NCBI GenBank assembly: GCA_015039365.1
Contig: WION01000207.1
Coordinates: 1-64,000, forward strand
Direction of reading: 5' to 3'
DNA length: 64,000 nt
From: Amanita rubescens
Lineage: Eukaryota > Basidiomycota > Agaricomycetes > Agaricales > Amanitaceae
A model generated the notes under the pieces. That model was not told the DNA's origin. It saw only the letters and a list, made by a program, of their open reading frames with translations, and did no database searches. How positions within the stretch are numbered: the first letter of the stretch is position 1; each line of letters begins with the position of its first letter. The position numbers were made by a program, and so were the translations under genes. Below, one piece after another: positions 11,500 through 23,099 of the stretch.

Positions 11500-12285
11500 T
11501 ATGGATCCAGGAACTTGGCCAGGATGCCATATGGGCCAGAGCCAATGCATCAGTGTTCTGTATGTGATGTCTGATGAGTTTGTTAAGCTTCTCCACATTC
11601 CACCTGTGAGTAATGCAACAAATCTTCCCATCATGTCAACAATGATACTTCCAGAGTTGCCTCTCTTTCAGGAGAGCCCATACCTGTTGCTGTGGGGGAT
11701 GATCACTGCTTCAATCTAATTGGCCTTGCCTATCAGGTGATAGCAGCAAGTTTGAGAATTGAATCCAGTTAACCCACCAACAGTGGTGAGCATGTGAGTC
11801 CATGTTTGATGACATGGCAGATGGGATTCCCTTCTGGAGTCAATGTCATTGACAACCTTTCTACTGCACTCAGCTTGCTGATTGCTGGGATGGACACCCC
11901 AATGCAGGGCACGCATGGGTTCTACTTCTGAGTCAGGGATGACCTCTATGCCATCATCACCCAGTACATCCTTTTCAACTTGGCCAACCCTAATGTTGAA
12001 TACAATTACATTGGTAAGTCCTTATCTTTGAGAATGGGCCATTCTGACTACACCTACATAGCCAGCCCTAAGGAGGTTGTTGTGATGGGCACCCCTGAAT
12101 TTCCCAACTATCTTACTTTCCTCTAGAACACTATTGACATCCATGTCCTTGGTGTAGGAGTAGTGAGGTGTATTAATGCCAATGGGGGGTGACCAGACAA
12201 CATATCTGATCACATGGTCCTTTGGCTCACTCCATTCTTTCTTCACCTTCAGCAAGTAGGCCCTATAATCCAAAAAATGCACCAC
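11500..12285 (-). pseudogene. Trypsin-like (PA-clan) serine protease gene, decayed
   Basis: Read from 12285 downward, the minus strand gives HVIRYVVWSPPIGINTPHYS and YTKDMDVNSVLEESKI, then (11916-11719) RALHWGVHPSNQQAE and related sequence. At about 11690-11560 it gives RGNSGSIIVDMMGRFVALLTGG followed by NSSDITYRT and HWLWP. GNSGS is the region around the nucleophilic serine of chymotrypsin-fold proteases (GDSGG-like), and the order of motifs resembles a basidiomycete family of hypothetical trypsin-like proteins known to me by recollection. Stops and frame changes show decay. N-terminal exons upstream appear displaced by repeats at 12286-13130. Protease fold is likely; activity and role are unknown. 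Confidence 0.6.
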
Positions 12286-12610
12286 AGAAATATCCAGTAT
12301 TAAGGGAGATATTACAATTCCTTGCTGCTCATCATCATGAACAGTGAGCAGATATTTCCCAAAATGGCAAGGCTGAAGGGTGCTATTTCCATTTTAGGAA
12401 GCCCACCACTGAATCTTAAAGTACACATTGCATTATCAATTTCCTTTTTAGAAAATTTGACCCTGAAAATCTATCAGTGAATGTCTCAATGAAATCAGCA
12501 TCAAACACTGTCGTCTTACAAGCACATTTAGAAAGCCACTGACCAAGGCTACACAATTGATTGACCCTGAAATTATGTCATCATTTCCTTTTTAGGAAAT
12601 ATGACCCTGA
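12286..12610 (-). repeat. Diverged repeat related to the foldback arms
   Basis: CCAGTATTAAGGGAGATATT, then GTGAGCAGATATTTCCCAAA and GACCCTGAAA words, match in reverse the DNA at 24200-24560 and the foldback arm near 18280-18430. It is an old, truncated copy without evident ends. Confidence 0.65.
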
Positions 12611-13015
12611 AATTCAATCAGTGGATATTTTACTTTATATGTTGGCATCTGGTGGGGTAGACAGCATTCACAGAGGTGGGAGCATGGAGCAATGCCTGAG
12701 AGTGCTCACACCTGGAGCACTGAGAAATCTGTGCACTAACTAGTTCAGCCACCTACTGCCACCCAACCTTAAAAACAAAAAGCACCTGAAGCTTCTCCTT
12801 ATTCAGTGCAGCCCAAATCAGAGCATCTAGTCATGAAACCTTACTCTCCCATCACCATGAGAAACTGCTTGTGTTTGCTGAGCTCTTCTTGGCTAGCAAT
12901 TAGTAGCTTTCTCATGGTGCTAAGGATTATGAACCACAGAGCATCATTAGCCTGCATTTTTCTCTCTATGATTCAGAGAAAACCTCCCATCAGCTGATAC
13001 ATGTGCAGCATGTTC

Positions 13016-13130
13016 TGTTGAATATTGAGTGATTTGATTAAACGTCAGATATCACTCAAATCCTTTATATTTAGTGTTATATACTATATTCTTTGTTTTG
13101 TGTATAATAAGTTAGTTTGTAGGTGTAGCA
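13016..13130 (-). repeat. Truncated LTR of the TGTTAAAAATG family, inverted
   Basis: It starts TGTTGAATATTGAGTG, the complement of the family's 3' end, and matches for about 115 bp through the TAGGTGTAG region before being cut off. Confidence 0.75.
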
Positions 13131-13980
13131 TTGTGTCATCTCTCATCCTCTTCAACATCCTCTCATTGTCACACTTGATTGATCACACTTGATAATACTC
13201 ATCTGCAAGTGCTCCCATTCTCTTCTGATTGCAAGTGTTGACAATGGCTAGATAGATTGCACCCATAACTTGTTTCTTGCAAATTAGCATGTGATTGCCC
13301 AAATCCCAAAACCTGGTTCAACATTGGATCAGCAAGCTCCCAAATATCTTTGTTGGGAACATTGAGGCTAATGAGGTGTGTTGGATGACCAATAAATTCA
13401 ATCATTGTGCCTCCAGATGTTTCAGTGTCCTTTGGGAGGTGCTCAGCCACACCACACAATTGCATCAGCAACCAAACTGTGTCTGGATGATGAATGCTGT
13501 GTTGTGACAGTCCCATGTTTCCCACAGTGATGATACCAGAGGCCCAACTTGTTTCAGGCAAGACACTCACTTGGCCCATGCAGTGGCCCTCTTTGTGGAA
13601 ACCTAGTGAAAACAGTGTTGCCAGCCTGCCTGCTGAAATGCTCTCCCAGGCCTTTGTTTGTTTTGTAGCAAGACATTTCTTTTTGCCCTGGTGTTGGATG
13701 ATGCCCTGTGGGCCTGCCCCTGAATCATTTCATGGCACTCAAGGCACTCAACACAAAAATCTTTGCTATAGATTATCTTCTATATTCATTGTCAATTGTG
13801 ATCCTCCTACTTTGCATTAAACAATTTGCATTAGCTACTGTACCTTTACTCTCTCTCAGAGGCATGAGTCTGAGGGTACCAACAGTAAGCACAAAATTGC
13901 CAGCTACATAGCCTACAAAATCAACCATTCCTATAGCACTATGCTTTGTTCTGTTGCTATGGACATCACAAAGTGTCCTC
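13131..13980. other. No recognised gene
   Basis: A 126-codon frame on the minus strand (13199-13579) could belong to an upstream exon of the decayed protease gene or to LINE sequence, but I see no diagnostic motif in it. The rest is not coding by inspection. Confidence 0.4.
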
Positions 13981-15600
13981 TCAATCCCTACACCTGGCCT
14001 CTACACCTTCCTCTGTCTTGTCCGCTTCCAAAGCAAACACACATCCCTGGACTGCTTCAGCCATGGCTGTTATGAACGTGTCTTCCTCATCTGTGTCCAC
14101 CACAATGTATTCATCAGCACTGTCATTTCTGAAGTTACCAAAGCTCAGTCCCAACAGTGAATGGTCCAACCCTCCTCAGCCTCTAGCATCATCGGTGTGA
14201 ATGTTCAGGGTCTATGTAATCCCTTCTTAGAAAGATAAGGTCAAGGACAGAAGAGCAACCATTGGGGTGATGCCAGGTGGGCATGCCATTGTCATTTATT
14301 AGGTTTAGATTGTTTTCCATCAGCTCCTCGAGGAGCTCATTGGCAATGCTGTCATTGAGCTTATCCCTCATGCCACATTGCCTGTTTGTGGTCTGTTGTA
14401 CACATTAACCAGAGTTAGCATTCGGAGGTCAGGTCCAGTCCGGTTATTTTTCCATTTTTGGAAGGACTGTAACGTCACAGAAATTTCCAGAAATGGAAAA
14501 AACTGGACTGGACCACTTATGACCGGTCTTTTGTACTCATTTACAGTCTGTGACCGGTCATAGGACCGGTCATGACCCATAAAATGTTCCCACGATCACG
14601 TCAAAAAAAAAATTATCAAATTTGGCCCAGAAATGACTGAGATATACCCAAATCTTGCTTTGAAGGTAACTTGGCCAAGACATGCCCAATTTGAATGTTG
14701 TTGAGGGGAAATATAGAAGTAAATTGTCATGTGACATGATGACTAGTTATATTACTAGGTACAGCAGGTTAGAGGCATTGAAGAATGTCAGATGTCTAGA
14801 TGCAGTTATGGTCAGTCAAATATAGTTTTTGAAGATAACTTGGTCAAAGTGACATGGCCAATTTGGACAAATTGTTTTTTCTTTGCAAGGATAGTATAGG
14901 GTACATTGTCATATAACAATTGTTGGTCTACATCAGTCACAGCATTTTTGACACTTTTCAATGACCATCATGAATGAGTCAGGTAACCATTCAAATCCAG
15001 CATACTCAGTAGCATAACAAAAGTTCAATCCTTGGATGTGAGGCTGTGTACACCTTTACAATACTCCCACAACCATGACAAAAAAAAGGATCATCAACTT
15101 TGGCCCATAAATGACTAAGATATACCCAAATCATGCTGCTCACACCTATAAAACTTGTTTTGAAGATAACTCAGCCAAAACATGACCAATTTGGATAAAT
15201 TTTTTTTTGTCTTGAAGGGGAAATGTAGGGCTACATTGCTACCTAATTATAACCGGTTCAGGACCGGTCATGACCGGTTTTCATCGGTCACAGTATTGTC
15301 AACATTTTCAAGGACTGTAACTGATCATTATTCAAAACCAGTAGGACCGTGACTGCTGGTCTTAAAAAGACTGGTCACAATTCGGTCCAGTCACGGTCCT
15401 GTGACTGGACCTCCAAACGCTAACCAGAGTACATGAGGCCTTATCGAAGGTTCTCATGATGTCAATGGCTAGGACATTTTCATGCAGAATGGCATGCAGG
15501 TTTAAAGATATGGAGTGGGACAAAAGGATTCTTCTGTTGAAATAGATGGTAACCAGAGTGTTGGGGTAAGCATCGTGTTTTTAAAAGGACACACTCCCAA
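13981..15600 (-). pseudogene. LINE endonuclease domain, split by a hAT element
   Basis: Reading down the minus strand, ENVLAIDIMRTFDK (near 15450) continues after the 14416-15422 insertion into TLVNVYNRPQTGN (near 14400). LELMENNLNLINDNGMPTW-like sequence and SSVLDLIF (14290-14230) follow, then DHSLLGLSFG near 14165-14135. This order of VNVYNRP, GxPTW, SxLDLIF and SDHxxLxF is the exonuclease-endonuclease-phosphatase fold that nicks target DNA for fungal LINEs (Tad-like). Stops lie before and after these blocks, and no reverse transcriptase was found downstream, so the copy is 3'-truncated or decayed. Confidence 0.8.
14416..15422. mobile_element. Non-autonomous hAT element (1,007 bp) with perfect 8-bp target duplication
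   Basis: The ends TAGCATTCGGAGGTC and GACCTCCAAACGCTA are inverted with two mismatches. The target duplication ACCAGAGT is exact at 14408-14415 and 15423-15430. Removing the insertion rejoins the LINE coding frame across the site. Subterminal GGACCGGTC/GACCGGTCATGACCGGT words crowd both ends. The AT-rich interior has no transposase. Confidence 0.93.
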
Positions 15601-16792
15601 GCCTTGTGGTGGACTGGTCCGATTACTGGATCACCATGTTCATTGGTGATGCTAATGGTATTTGTTATATGACTGAAATTGGCTTCCTGTATGAATATAA
15701 AGTCAGTTCCCCTGGCATAGTTTTTGATACCACATTCCCCTCAACATCATCAATCCTTGCAAAGTTTGAATCCTCCATCATGCTATCATCATCACATACC
15801 AGGAAGATGAAGGCACTATCTTTTGCCACACCAAGGCAGTGGTGGGGGCCAAGATAGAGACTGTCACTCCCTTGGAGGGGCCTGGTGCCAGCCAGTCTGT
15901 TTGCTTTAGACATTTCCATTCTTTCTTTTTTAAGCTTGATATACAAGGCCTCTATCATTTCTGCTGTATCGCACATTCCAAAAAGGGCAATTTTTGGAGT
16001 CCACAAAGTGCAGTCCATTGCAGTTTGCGCACATTGGAGCACGGACTGTTAACACCCTTTCCCTTCTTGCAAGTCTTGCAATTCTGCTCATGCCTCCTCT
16101 CAACATGCCCTCCCCCCACTTTCTGCACTTTCTCTCTCCTGTATAAGAGCAAGGGTGCTGTGGCCCCATCGGAGGCAGGTGTTGCAGTGTGGGACATGGT
16201 TCTTTTGGATCCACTGCTGGCATATTCTGCCTTCCCCCCAGAAATTGACTTGAATATTCATGAGTTTTCTGGCAATGTTGTCAGCATCGTCATCAACAAC
16301 AGTGACAATGAGGATAGTGGAATCAGGAAGGGGCTCATCCTTTTTTTGTAGAAGGCTTGCACCTTTTCCCCAGAAGACAATGTCTCTCCAAGCTGGGTGA
16401 AGTTGGAATGATCTGCCTTTGGAACTCCTCCACTGTGATTTCACTATCGTCACCATTCTGGTCAGGATGGACATGAATTTGAGATCAGGTGTTGGGGGCT
16501 TGTTGAGTACAGATGTGCCATGCTGGGAGTTATCCAGCATCCACTTATTGATGGCAGAGATTAGGGCCAGGGTCATATCGTTGGAAATGGCCTTGTCACA
16601 TGTGACAATGAGATTATTTTTGGTCAACTATCTCACATCTTTGACTGGGTTTTCAGTGAAGAGCTTTTTCTCCCCATCCAACAGGTGGGGTTTATTGCTG
16701 ATGCCACTGCCTCCTGCAGAACTTTACCAAATAGGGATCTTAATCAATCCATAACAACTGATGCCTGTACTTGGAGATGAAGTTCCATAAGC

Positions 16793-17009
16793 TGCCCTAC
16801 ATGTAAAGAAACCTGGCCTGTTTGGTTCTATTTACTACCTATCCCATCAGGCATGAGTTTAGGTGTCCACTATATCGCGTTTTGTCCACAGACACAACTG
16901 CTACACCTATAAAATAACTTATTATTCACAAAACAAAGAATATAGTATAGTAACACTAAATATAAAGGATTTGAGCAATATCTGATGTTTAATCACTCAA
17001 TATTCAACA
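16793..17009 (+). repeat. 5'-truncated LTR of the TGTTAAAAATG family
   Basis: It matches the solo LTRs from CTACATGTAAGGAAACCTGG to the AATATTCAACA end but lacks the first 160 bp or so. It lies inside LINE ORF1 between the coiled-coil and zinc-knuckle parts. Confidence 0.8.
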
Positions 17010-17570
17010 CCTCTGTGGTATGCTGTCATCTGGGTCCACCAGGTTTTGTTGTGGCATATCAGGCATGAGAATGGTGGCCTGTGATAGGGGTATGGGGGTC
17101 ATGGACACCTTAGTGGGAGCTTCCTCAGTGTCCACCTCCATGGTGGCAGGCAATTTGGCATTTCTCTGTGCAAGTTGCTTTAAGTCTGGCCACTTCAAAT
17201 GCACAGACCATCAATTTCTTTGTCAGGCTCATCCATTGTTGTCTTCCATTCCAATTTCATTCCCTCAATTTCCATCCTCGCTTCATTTGCCTGTCCAGTG
17301 GTATTCCTTAGATCATTTTCAAGGTGTTTGATGTTGGCCCTGAGGGCACCTATTTTGTGGTTAGCACCTTTAAGTTCAACTTCCTCCTTACCTCTCAGTT
17401 GTCCTCTGATGTGGTTCTCCCTGTCCTTGAATGTCTCAAACCTGTTGTTAGCTTTCCATAACAAGTGGTCCGACTTGGCCATATTCTCCAGAATACTGGC
17501 AACTGTATCATCACCTGCTTTCTGTGTGAGCTCTGAAAGTTTGTACATGAAGTACATAAAATCCTGTTTG

Positions 17571-20218
17571 CACCTGATGAGCCCAATAAAAGCCTCTAAT
17601 TAGAGGTGGACGGACCCCGCTCGTCCATGCCTAATTAGAGGCCGAAAGTGAATTAATGGGCTGAGCTGGATAATTGGGCAGAATAAATAAAAGTTTTCGA
17701 AGTTTAACAAGTCCATTTTCCCACACCCAGTCCAATTACCATTTCTGGAAGGTGAGGAGAGTTGTTTGTGCATGTTATGACATAGGGTATTATCACAATT
17801 TTGGAACAAGGGAATGATTAAGACAGCTGAATTCCAAATAAGGTAAGCAAGTTAGGATACCATATTTGGAAAGTTGTGAGGGTGTTGTTTGTACATGTTA
17901 TGACACAAACAATTACAAGAGATAATTTTTTTACAGATTTTGACAAGAGGGTTGTGACAGGCAAGCATGTATTTTGCAAATATCTTGTGTTTGGCCCTGT
18001 TTGGGAATGTAATTCTTGCACCACCATGATCACACGATTTTTCTGGATTTTTCAAGATTTTTTTGGCAGCCTTCAATTTTTCAACACGAAGCGTTTAAAA
18101 CAGTATTTTGCAAATATCTTGAGTTTGGCATTGTTTGGCATGTTCATTTCCACACCACTCTGATCACACGATTTATCTGCATTTTTCACAATTTTTTCAA
18201 TTTTATTCCCACAGTCACAGTACTCTTGGCAAATGGTAGCATTACAAATGAGACTACAAAGACTACATTAAAAAGTGCGGATTTTTCAGGGTCAAATTAA
18301 TGTGCACTTTAGGATCCTTTGGCGGGTTTCCAAAAATGGAAATAGCGCCCTTCGGACTTGCCATTTTGGGAAATATCTGCTCACTGTTGGTGGTGATGAG
18401 CAACAAGAAATTACAATAACTCCCTTAATACCAGATATTTTTGTGGCGCTTTTTTTGGAACATATTCCTTACATGTATATGCACCTATTCACCATGTTAG
18501 AATGCAAAAAATGCAACTGGTTTCTGTCAGAATGCAACATGTCTTGCTCACTGTTGACAACAGTGAGGAGCAACAAATGACAATATCTCCATTAATACTG
18601 GTTATTTCTGTGGCGCTTTTTTGGTATGTCCTTATTAGGCATATAGGAAGGCATTTGGAATGTTAGAATGCAAATAGTATGTACCAATGAGCCACAAATA
18701 AAATTGGTGTGCTCACTGTCTGCCATGATGAGCAGGCATATCTCCACCAAAACAAGATCTTTCTGTGGCACTTTTTTGGATTTGGACTTCTTATGATAAC
18801 AGAGTGTCATTCAGGGTATCTCGAAGGAGATTGCCGAGGTGATTAATGTGTAACTTTCAGTTTCATGATAAATGTCTGAACATGATACAGAAAGAGTGGC
18901 TGACAAGTTGACATGTCAGGAAAAATGGGACATTCCACTTGATCTTGCCTAGGGATCCTCTGTTGTGACCCTCCCAATGTTTATCTTTGTTATGTGTGAT
19001 CCCAAATCAAAAGAAGCGCCACAGAAAGATCTTGTTTTGGTGGAGATATGGCTGCTCATTGTGGCAGACAGTGAGCACACCAATTTTATTTGTGGCATGA
19101 TTGGTACATAGTATTTGCATTCTAACATTGCAAGTGCCTTCCTATGTGCCTAATGGGGACATACCAAAAAAAGCGCCACAGAAATAACCAGTATTAATGG
19201 AGATATTGTCATTTGTTGCTCCTCACTGTTGTCAACAGTGAGCAAGACATGTTGCATTCTGACAGAAACCACTTGCATTTTTTGCATTCTAACATGGTGA
19301 ATAGGTGCATATACATGTAAGGAATATGTTCCAAAAAAAGCGCCACAAAAATATTTGGTATTAAGGGAGTTATTGTAATTTCTTGTTGCTCATCACCACC
19401 AACAGTGAGCAGATATTTCCCAAAATGGCAAGTCCGAAGGGCGCTATTTCCATTTTTGGAAACCCGCCAAAGGATCCTAAAGTGCACATTAATTTGACCC
19501 TGAAAAATCCGCACTTTTTAATGTAGTCTTTGTAGTCTCATTTGTAATGCTACCATTTGCCAAGAGTACTGTGACTGTGGGAATAAAATTGAAAAAATTG
19601 TGAAAAATGCAGATAAATCGTGTGATCAGAGTGGTGTGGAAATGAACATGCCAAACAATGCCAAACTCAAGATATTTGCAAAATACTGTTTTAAACGCTT
19701 CGTGTTGAAAAATTGAAGGCTGCCAAAAAAATCTTGAAAAATCCAGAAAAATCGTGTGATCATGGTGGTGCAAGAATTACATTCCCAAACAGGGCCAAAC
19801 ACAAGATATTTGCAAAATACATGCTTGCCTGTCACAACCCTCTTGTCAAAATCTGTAAAAAAATTATCTCTTGTAATTGTTTGTGTCATAACATGTACAA
19901 ACAACACCCTCACAACTTTCCAAATATGGTATCCTAACTTGCTTACCTTATTTGGAATTCAGCTGTCTTAATCATTCCCTTGTTCCAAAATTGTGATAAT
20001 ACCCTATGTCATAACATGCACAAACAACTCTCCTCACCTTCCAGAAATGGTAATTGGACTGGGTGTGGGAAAATGGACTTGTTAAACTTCGAAAACTTTT
20101 ATTTATTCTGCCCAATTATCCAGCTCAGCCCATTAATTCACTTTCGGCCTCTAATTAGGCATGGACGAGCGGGGTCCGTCCACCTCTAATTAGAGGCTTT
20201 TATTGGGCTCATCAGGTG
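17571..20218. mobile_element. 2.65-kb palindromic foldback element with 8-bp target duplication
   Basis: Nearly the whole element is one inverted repeat: base 17571+k pairs with 20218-k with no length difference as far as about 18580/19209. The ends are CACCTGATGAGCCCAATA on both sides, and CCTGTTTG is duplicated exactly at 17563-17570 and 20219-20226. Outer arms appear identical, with all encoded frames the same. Single differences appear towards the centre, the stretch 18600-18810 against 18990-19190 is clearly diverged, and 18811-18985 is an unpaired loop. An 8-bp duplication fits hAT- or P-like transposition. No transposase is encoded. Confidence 0.93.
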
Positions 20219-20879
20219 CCTGTTTGTCCCCTTCAACCTTGCATGTTCCGAAGATGTCAAAAATTAGGTAACCCAAAGTATGCAAGTTCATAAAGTCAGA
20301 TGACACAAATTTGCTAACACTTTGAACCTCTATGTCACTCTTTGAAGGAAGTGATAGGGAGTGGTGTTTGTTGTCCAAGATAGCTTTGTGTCCTTTATGT
20401 AAGAAACTGGGGATGGCATTTGCATTTGTCTTGAGGCCAGAGTCAATGGTAAACTGTTTGCCTCTGGAGAGGGTTACAAAATTGTTTTCATCATTGTCAT
20501 TGTCATTGCTGTCACTGTGGTTGTCATTATTGTTGCTATCCCAATGGCTCCAGTAGGATGTGTGAGACGTTGCCTGAGACGGGCTTGGAGTCAGAGAAGG
20601 GGTTGTCAATGGGGTCTTTGGGTCAGGATGGTAGGGGGTTGTGGCGTGATTCAATCCTGGACTTTTCTGTACACCCAGATCTGGGTGTCTTTGGGTCATT
20701 CCACATGGTTGCCTCTTCTTCCTGATGCCAGGGTTGCTATGACCAGCCCTGGCAAACATCTCATGGGATCATTCCCCCATGATAGTACCCTATTTTATCT
20801 CTGGATAATAAGGGAACTAACCAGTAGACACAGGGGGGCAAGCCCAAGTATTATTGCTGCTCTTCAGTATCTGCCTTCA

Positions 20880-21631
20880 TCAGGAAAATGGGTTCCGACT
20901 TTTTCTACTTGAGACACCTTTTGTGTCTTATTTTACTTACAACTTTTTTTCACTAAGTCACTACATTCACATCTGAGCCAACTAAGAAGATTTAGTCAAG
21001 GGAGGAGCAGCCAAGCCACTTAAGTACTTTAAGTCACTAAGTCCAGCATGGGAAAGTTTAAAAAAACATGAATATCTCATTAACTAAGCCATGTTTGGTA
21101 ATTCTAATTTTAGATTCGAGTTTTTCAACATCAAGAGTACCATTTTGATGTCACGTGATGCTTACATAATATTTCCCCACGGTCAAAATGGTCCGTGCAC
21201 AGGGTCCCAGGTATATAAGGAGGGCCTCTACACCCACCAGGCACATCTCATAGGGCATTAGATAAGTAGTATAAGTAGTGTAAGTAGTAGTATTGAAGTC
21301 ACTAGTAGAAAAGTAGTTAACCACTTAATGAAATTTTGCTTCTATTTACTTAAGTCACTTAACTGACTGGAGTGACTTATCTGACTTATACTGCCTTATA
21401 TGGCTTAATTCTTATTGTGAACAGGCTTGAAGCACAGAAAAATAAGGCACTTTAAGTCAAATAAGTGCATATTTAAGTAAAAAAAAGTAGGAGACCTGTC
21501 TTAAAGTGTCTTAAATGTCTTAATTTTTGAGTCACCTAAGAAAAAAAAAAGTTACTTAATCTTGTCTTAATTTACTTGTGCAAGTAGTTTAAGTCCATAT
21601 AAGTCAATTAAGTCAGAACCCATTTTCCTGA
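20880..21631. mobile_element. Non-autonomous TIR element 'c' with AAGTCACTTAAG subterminal repeats
   Basis: Inverted ends TCAGGAAAATGGGTTC and GAACCCATTTTCCTGA (perfect 16 bp) are flanked by TGCCTTCA (20872-20879) and TGCCTTCC (21632-21639), a 7-of-8 duplication. Words such as CTTAAGTAC, AAGTCACT and GACTTA fill both subterminal zones. A TATA promoter block like that of element a sits near the centre. The copy splits LINE ORF1. Confidence 0.85.
21150..21260 (+). promoter_or_regulatory. TATA promoter block of element c
   Basis: TCACGTGATG is followed by GGTCCGTGCACAGG and GGTATATAAGGAGGG (21210-21224), the same block order and spacing as in element a although the surrounding repeats are unrelated. 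Confidence 0.6.
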
Positions 21632-21829
21632 TGCCTTCCTTGTACAGGCATATCCATATCTCTGGGTGTAGAGAGGTCCCCATTAGCCCTTGGGTCTGGG
21701 TGTCATCATCAAAGTCCTCAAACCCAGCAATGCAAAGTTGAATTGGGGGTTAGCCAAATGTGACATTAGATGTACAAGATAACAGGCCAGTTATTAAATA
21801 TGTGTGCTTCCTGAACTATTATTACCTTT

Positions 21830-23099
21830 GTTACCTTTGACTGTGTAAGTACACTAGTTGTCTTGAGCATTCACGTGTGAAGACAACATGACTGACAAGG
21901 CTGTTGGTCCAGGGCTCCCGATAGTAGATACTGGCCTCAATGACACTACAATGCAATGTCCAACATGACCTTTTTACCCAAGCAATAGTCAAAACAAAGG
22001 GAGTCTCTTGCACCTTTGATGACCTCACTCCCATTTGGGAACTGTTTGGACCACCAAGGAGCTTGTGCACTGATGAGGCACCCATAGCTCTGCTCACTGA
22101 AGGCACGTGTTGGCATAGAAGGATTCTGTTCGCAATACATCTGAGTTCAATATGGTGCCTGTGTGGTATTTCACCTTGGACAATTTTTGTAACTACATAT
22201 ATGGAGATTGCTGTACGCAAGAAATGGGACTTGGTGGAGGTTGGTGGCCGACTTGAAGCTTTTGCAATTGCTGGCTGTGATTGGGGCAAGTTGGGGGAGC
22301 AGGCCCAAATGGCACACCCAGGATCTAGTAGAGGGGCTCAGGAGACTTGGGATACCAGTGCTCACACATTCCCTGGAATGGACTCATGGATGTTGACCAC
22401 CTTTGCAGGTGGACTTGTTTCCAATGTGGTGCTGCATGGAGGAAGAAGGGCAACATCAGGAGGATAATCCAGGAGAGTGAGTAGGATGAAAAGAAGAGTT
22501 TTTAGCTGAGCTGGGGGATGATGACATGTGCCACCCCTTCAGGTGATACTGTTTTTCTTAACTCTACATGTAATATAATTTCAGCCCCAATTAATGAAAA
22601 GAGAATTGTTCATGCCCAAAATGAGTGCCAGAGATAATCAAACTGGTCACAAAACCTGCACAAGGTTTTCTTGTGTGGGTCTGGTCAACTTTCCTGCAGT
22701 ACCCCTATTGCAATGAAGGCTCTGTGTCACTGGACCAATCCACAGTGCCATCATGAGCCCCCAGAACTTTTCAAAACCTCCTCACCCTAGAGCCTGATTC
22801 ACTCTGGGCAGAACTGAAGGGCCTTCACCATTGGGTTCACTGTATTGCCAATTGGTCAAAACTCAGTCCCACTCTCTGCAGCTCTCACCACCCTTGATGA
22901 CTTGCAACACTTCAATGTCCAAACCTGCTTGACTGCAAAGCTATGGATTATTATCTGGACGAAAGTTTTGCATGGGCTTGAGGACTTAGCCTCAACCCCT
23001 TCCAGATCAATTCCTGTTTGTAATGCTGATGGCCCCTTCAATGATGCAGGACCCATACAACACACAGTTTGCCTCTGGGTGCAATGTTGGTATTTGGTA
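21830..23099. other. Unassigned, probably decayed gene sequence
   Basis: Overlapping open frames occur on both strands (plus 21940-22467, 175 codons; minus 21831-22289, 152 codons), but neither shows a motif I recognise. By position it could hold the 3' part of the gene read from 23747 downward. Confidence 0.35.

Larger units (their letters stand above)
15930..21770 (-). pseudogene. LINE ORF1 (gag-like), interrupted three times
   Basis: The minus strand carries one ORF1 in pieces. The N-terminal part (about 21760-21640 and 20759-20227) is rich in Ser, Asn and Asp, with a run of SDSNDNDNDENN. The middle part (17562-17010) is a predicted coiled coil with many E, K, R and L heptads (for example SELTQKAGDD). 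The C-terminal part (16790-15930) holds two zinc knuckles, HCNTCLRWGHST near 16150 and CANCNGLHFVDSKNC near 16030-15985. Such a protein coats LINE RNA. Interruptions are element c (20880-21631), the foldback (17571-20218) and an LTR fragment (16793-17009). Across the foldback site the reading frame resumes exactly. Confidence 0.75.

Noticed and set aside
17876..18300. Identical frames on both sides of 18894, seemingly duplicated genes
   Set aside because: They are the two arms of the foldback element. The frames are short and lack any domain.
21940..22467. 175-codon plus-strand frame as a real gene
   Set aside because: No family phrase, and an equally long frame lies antisense. Neither could be preferred, so the stretch was left unassigned.
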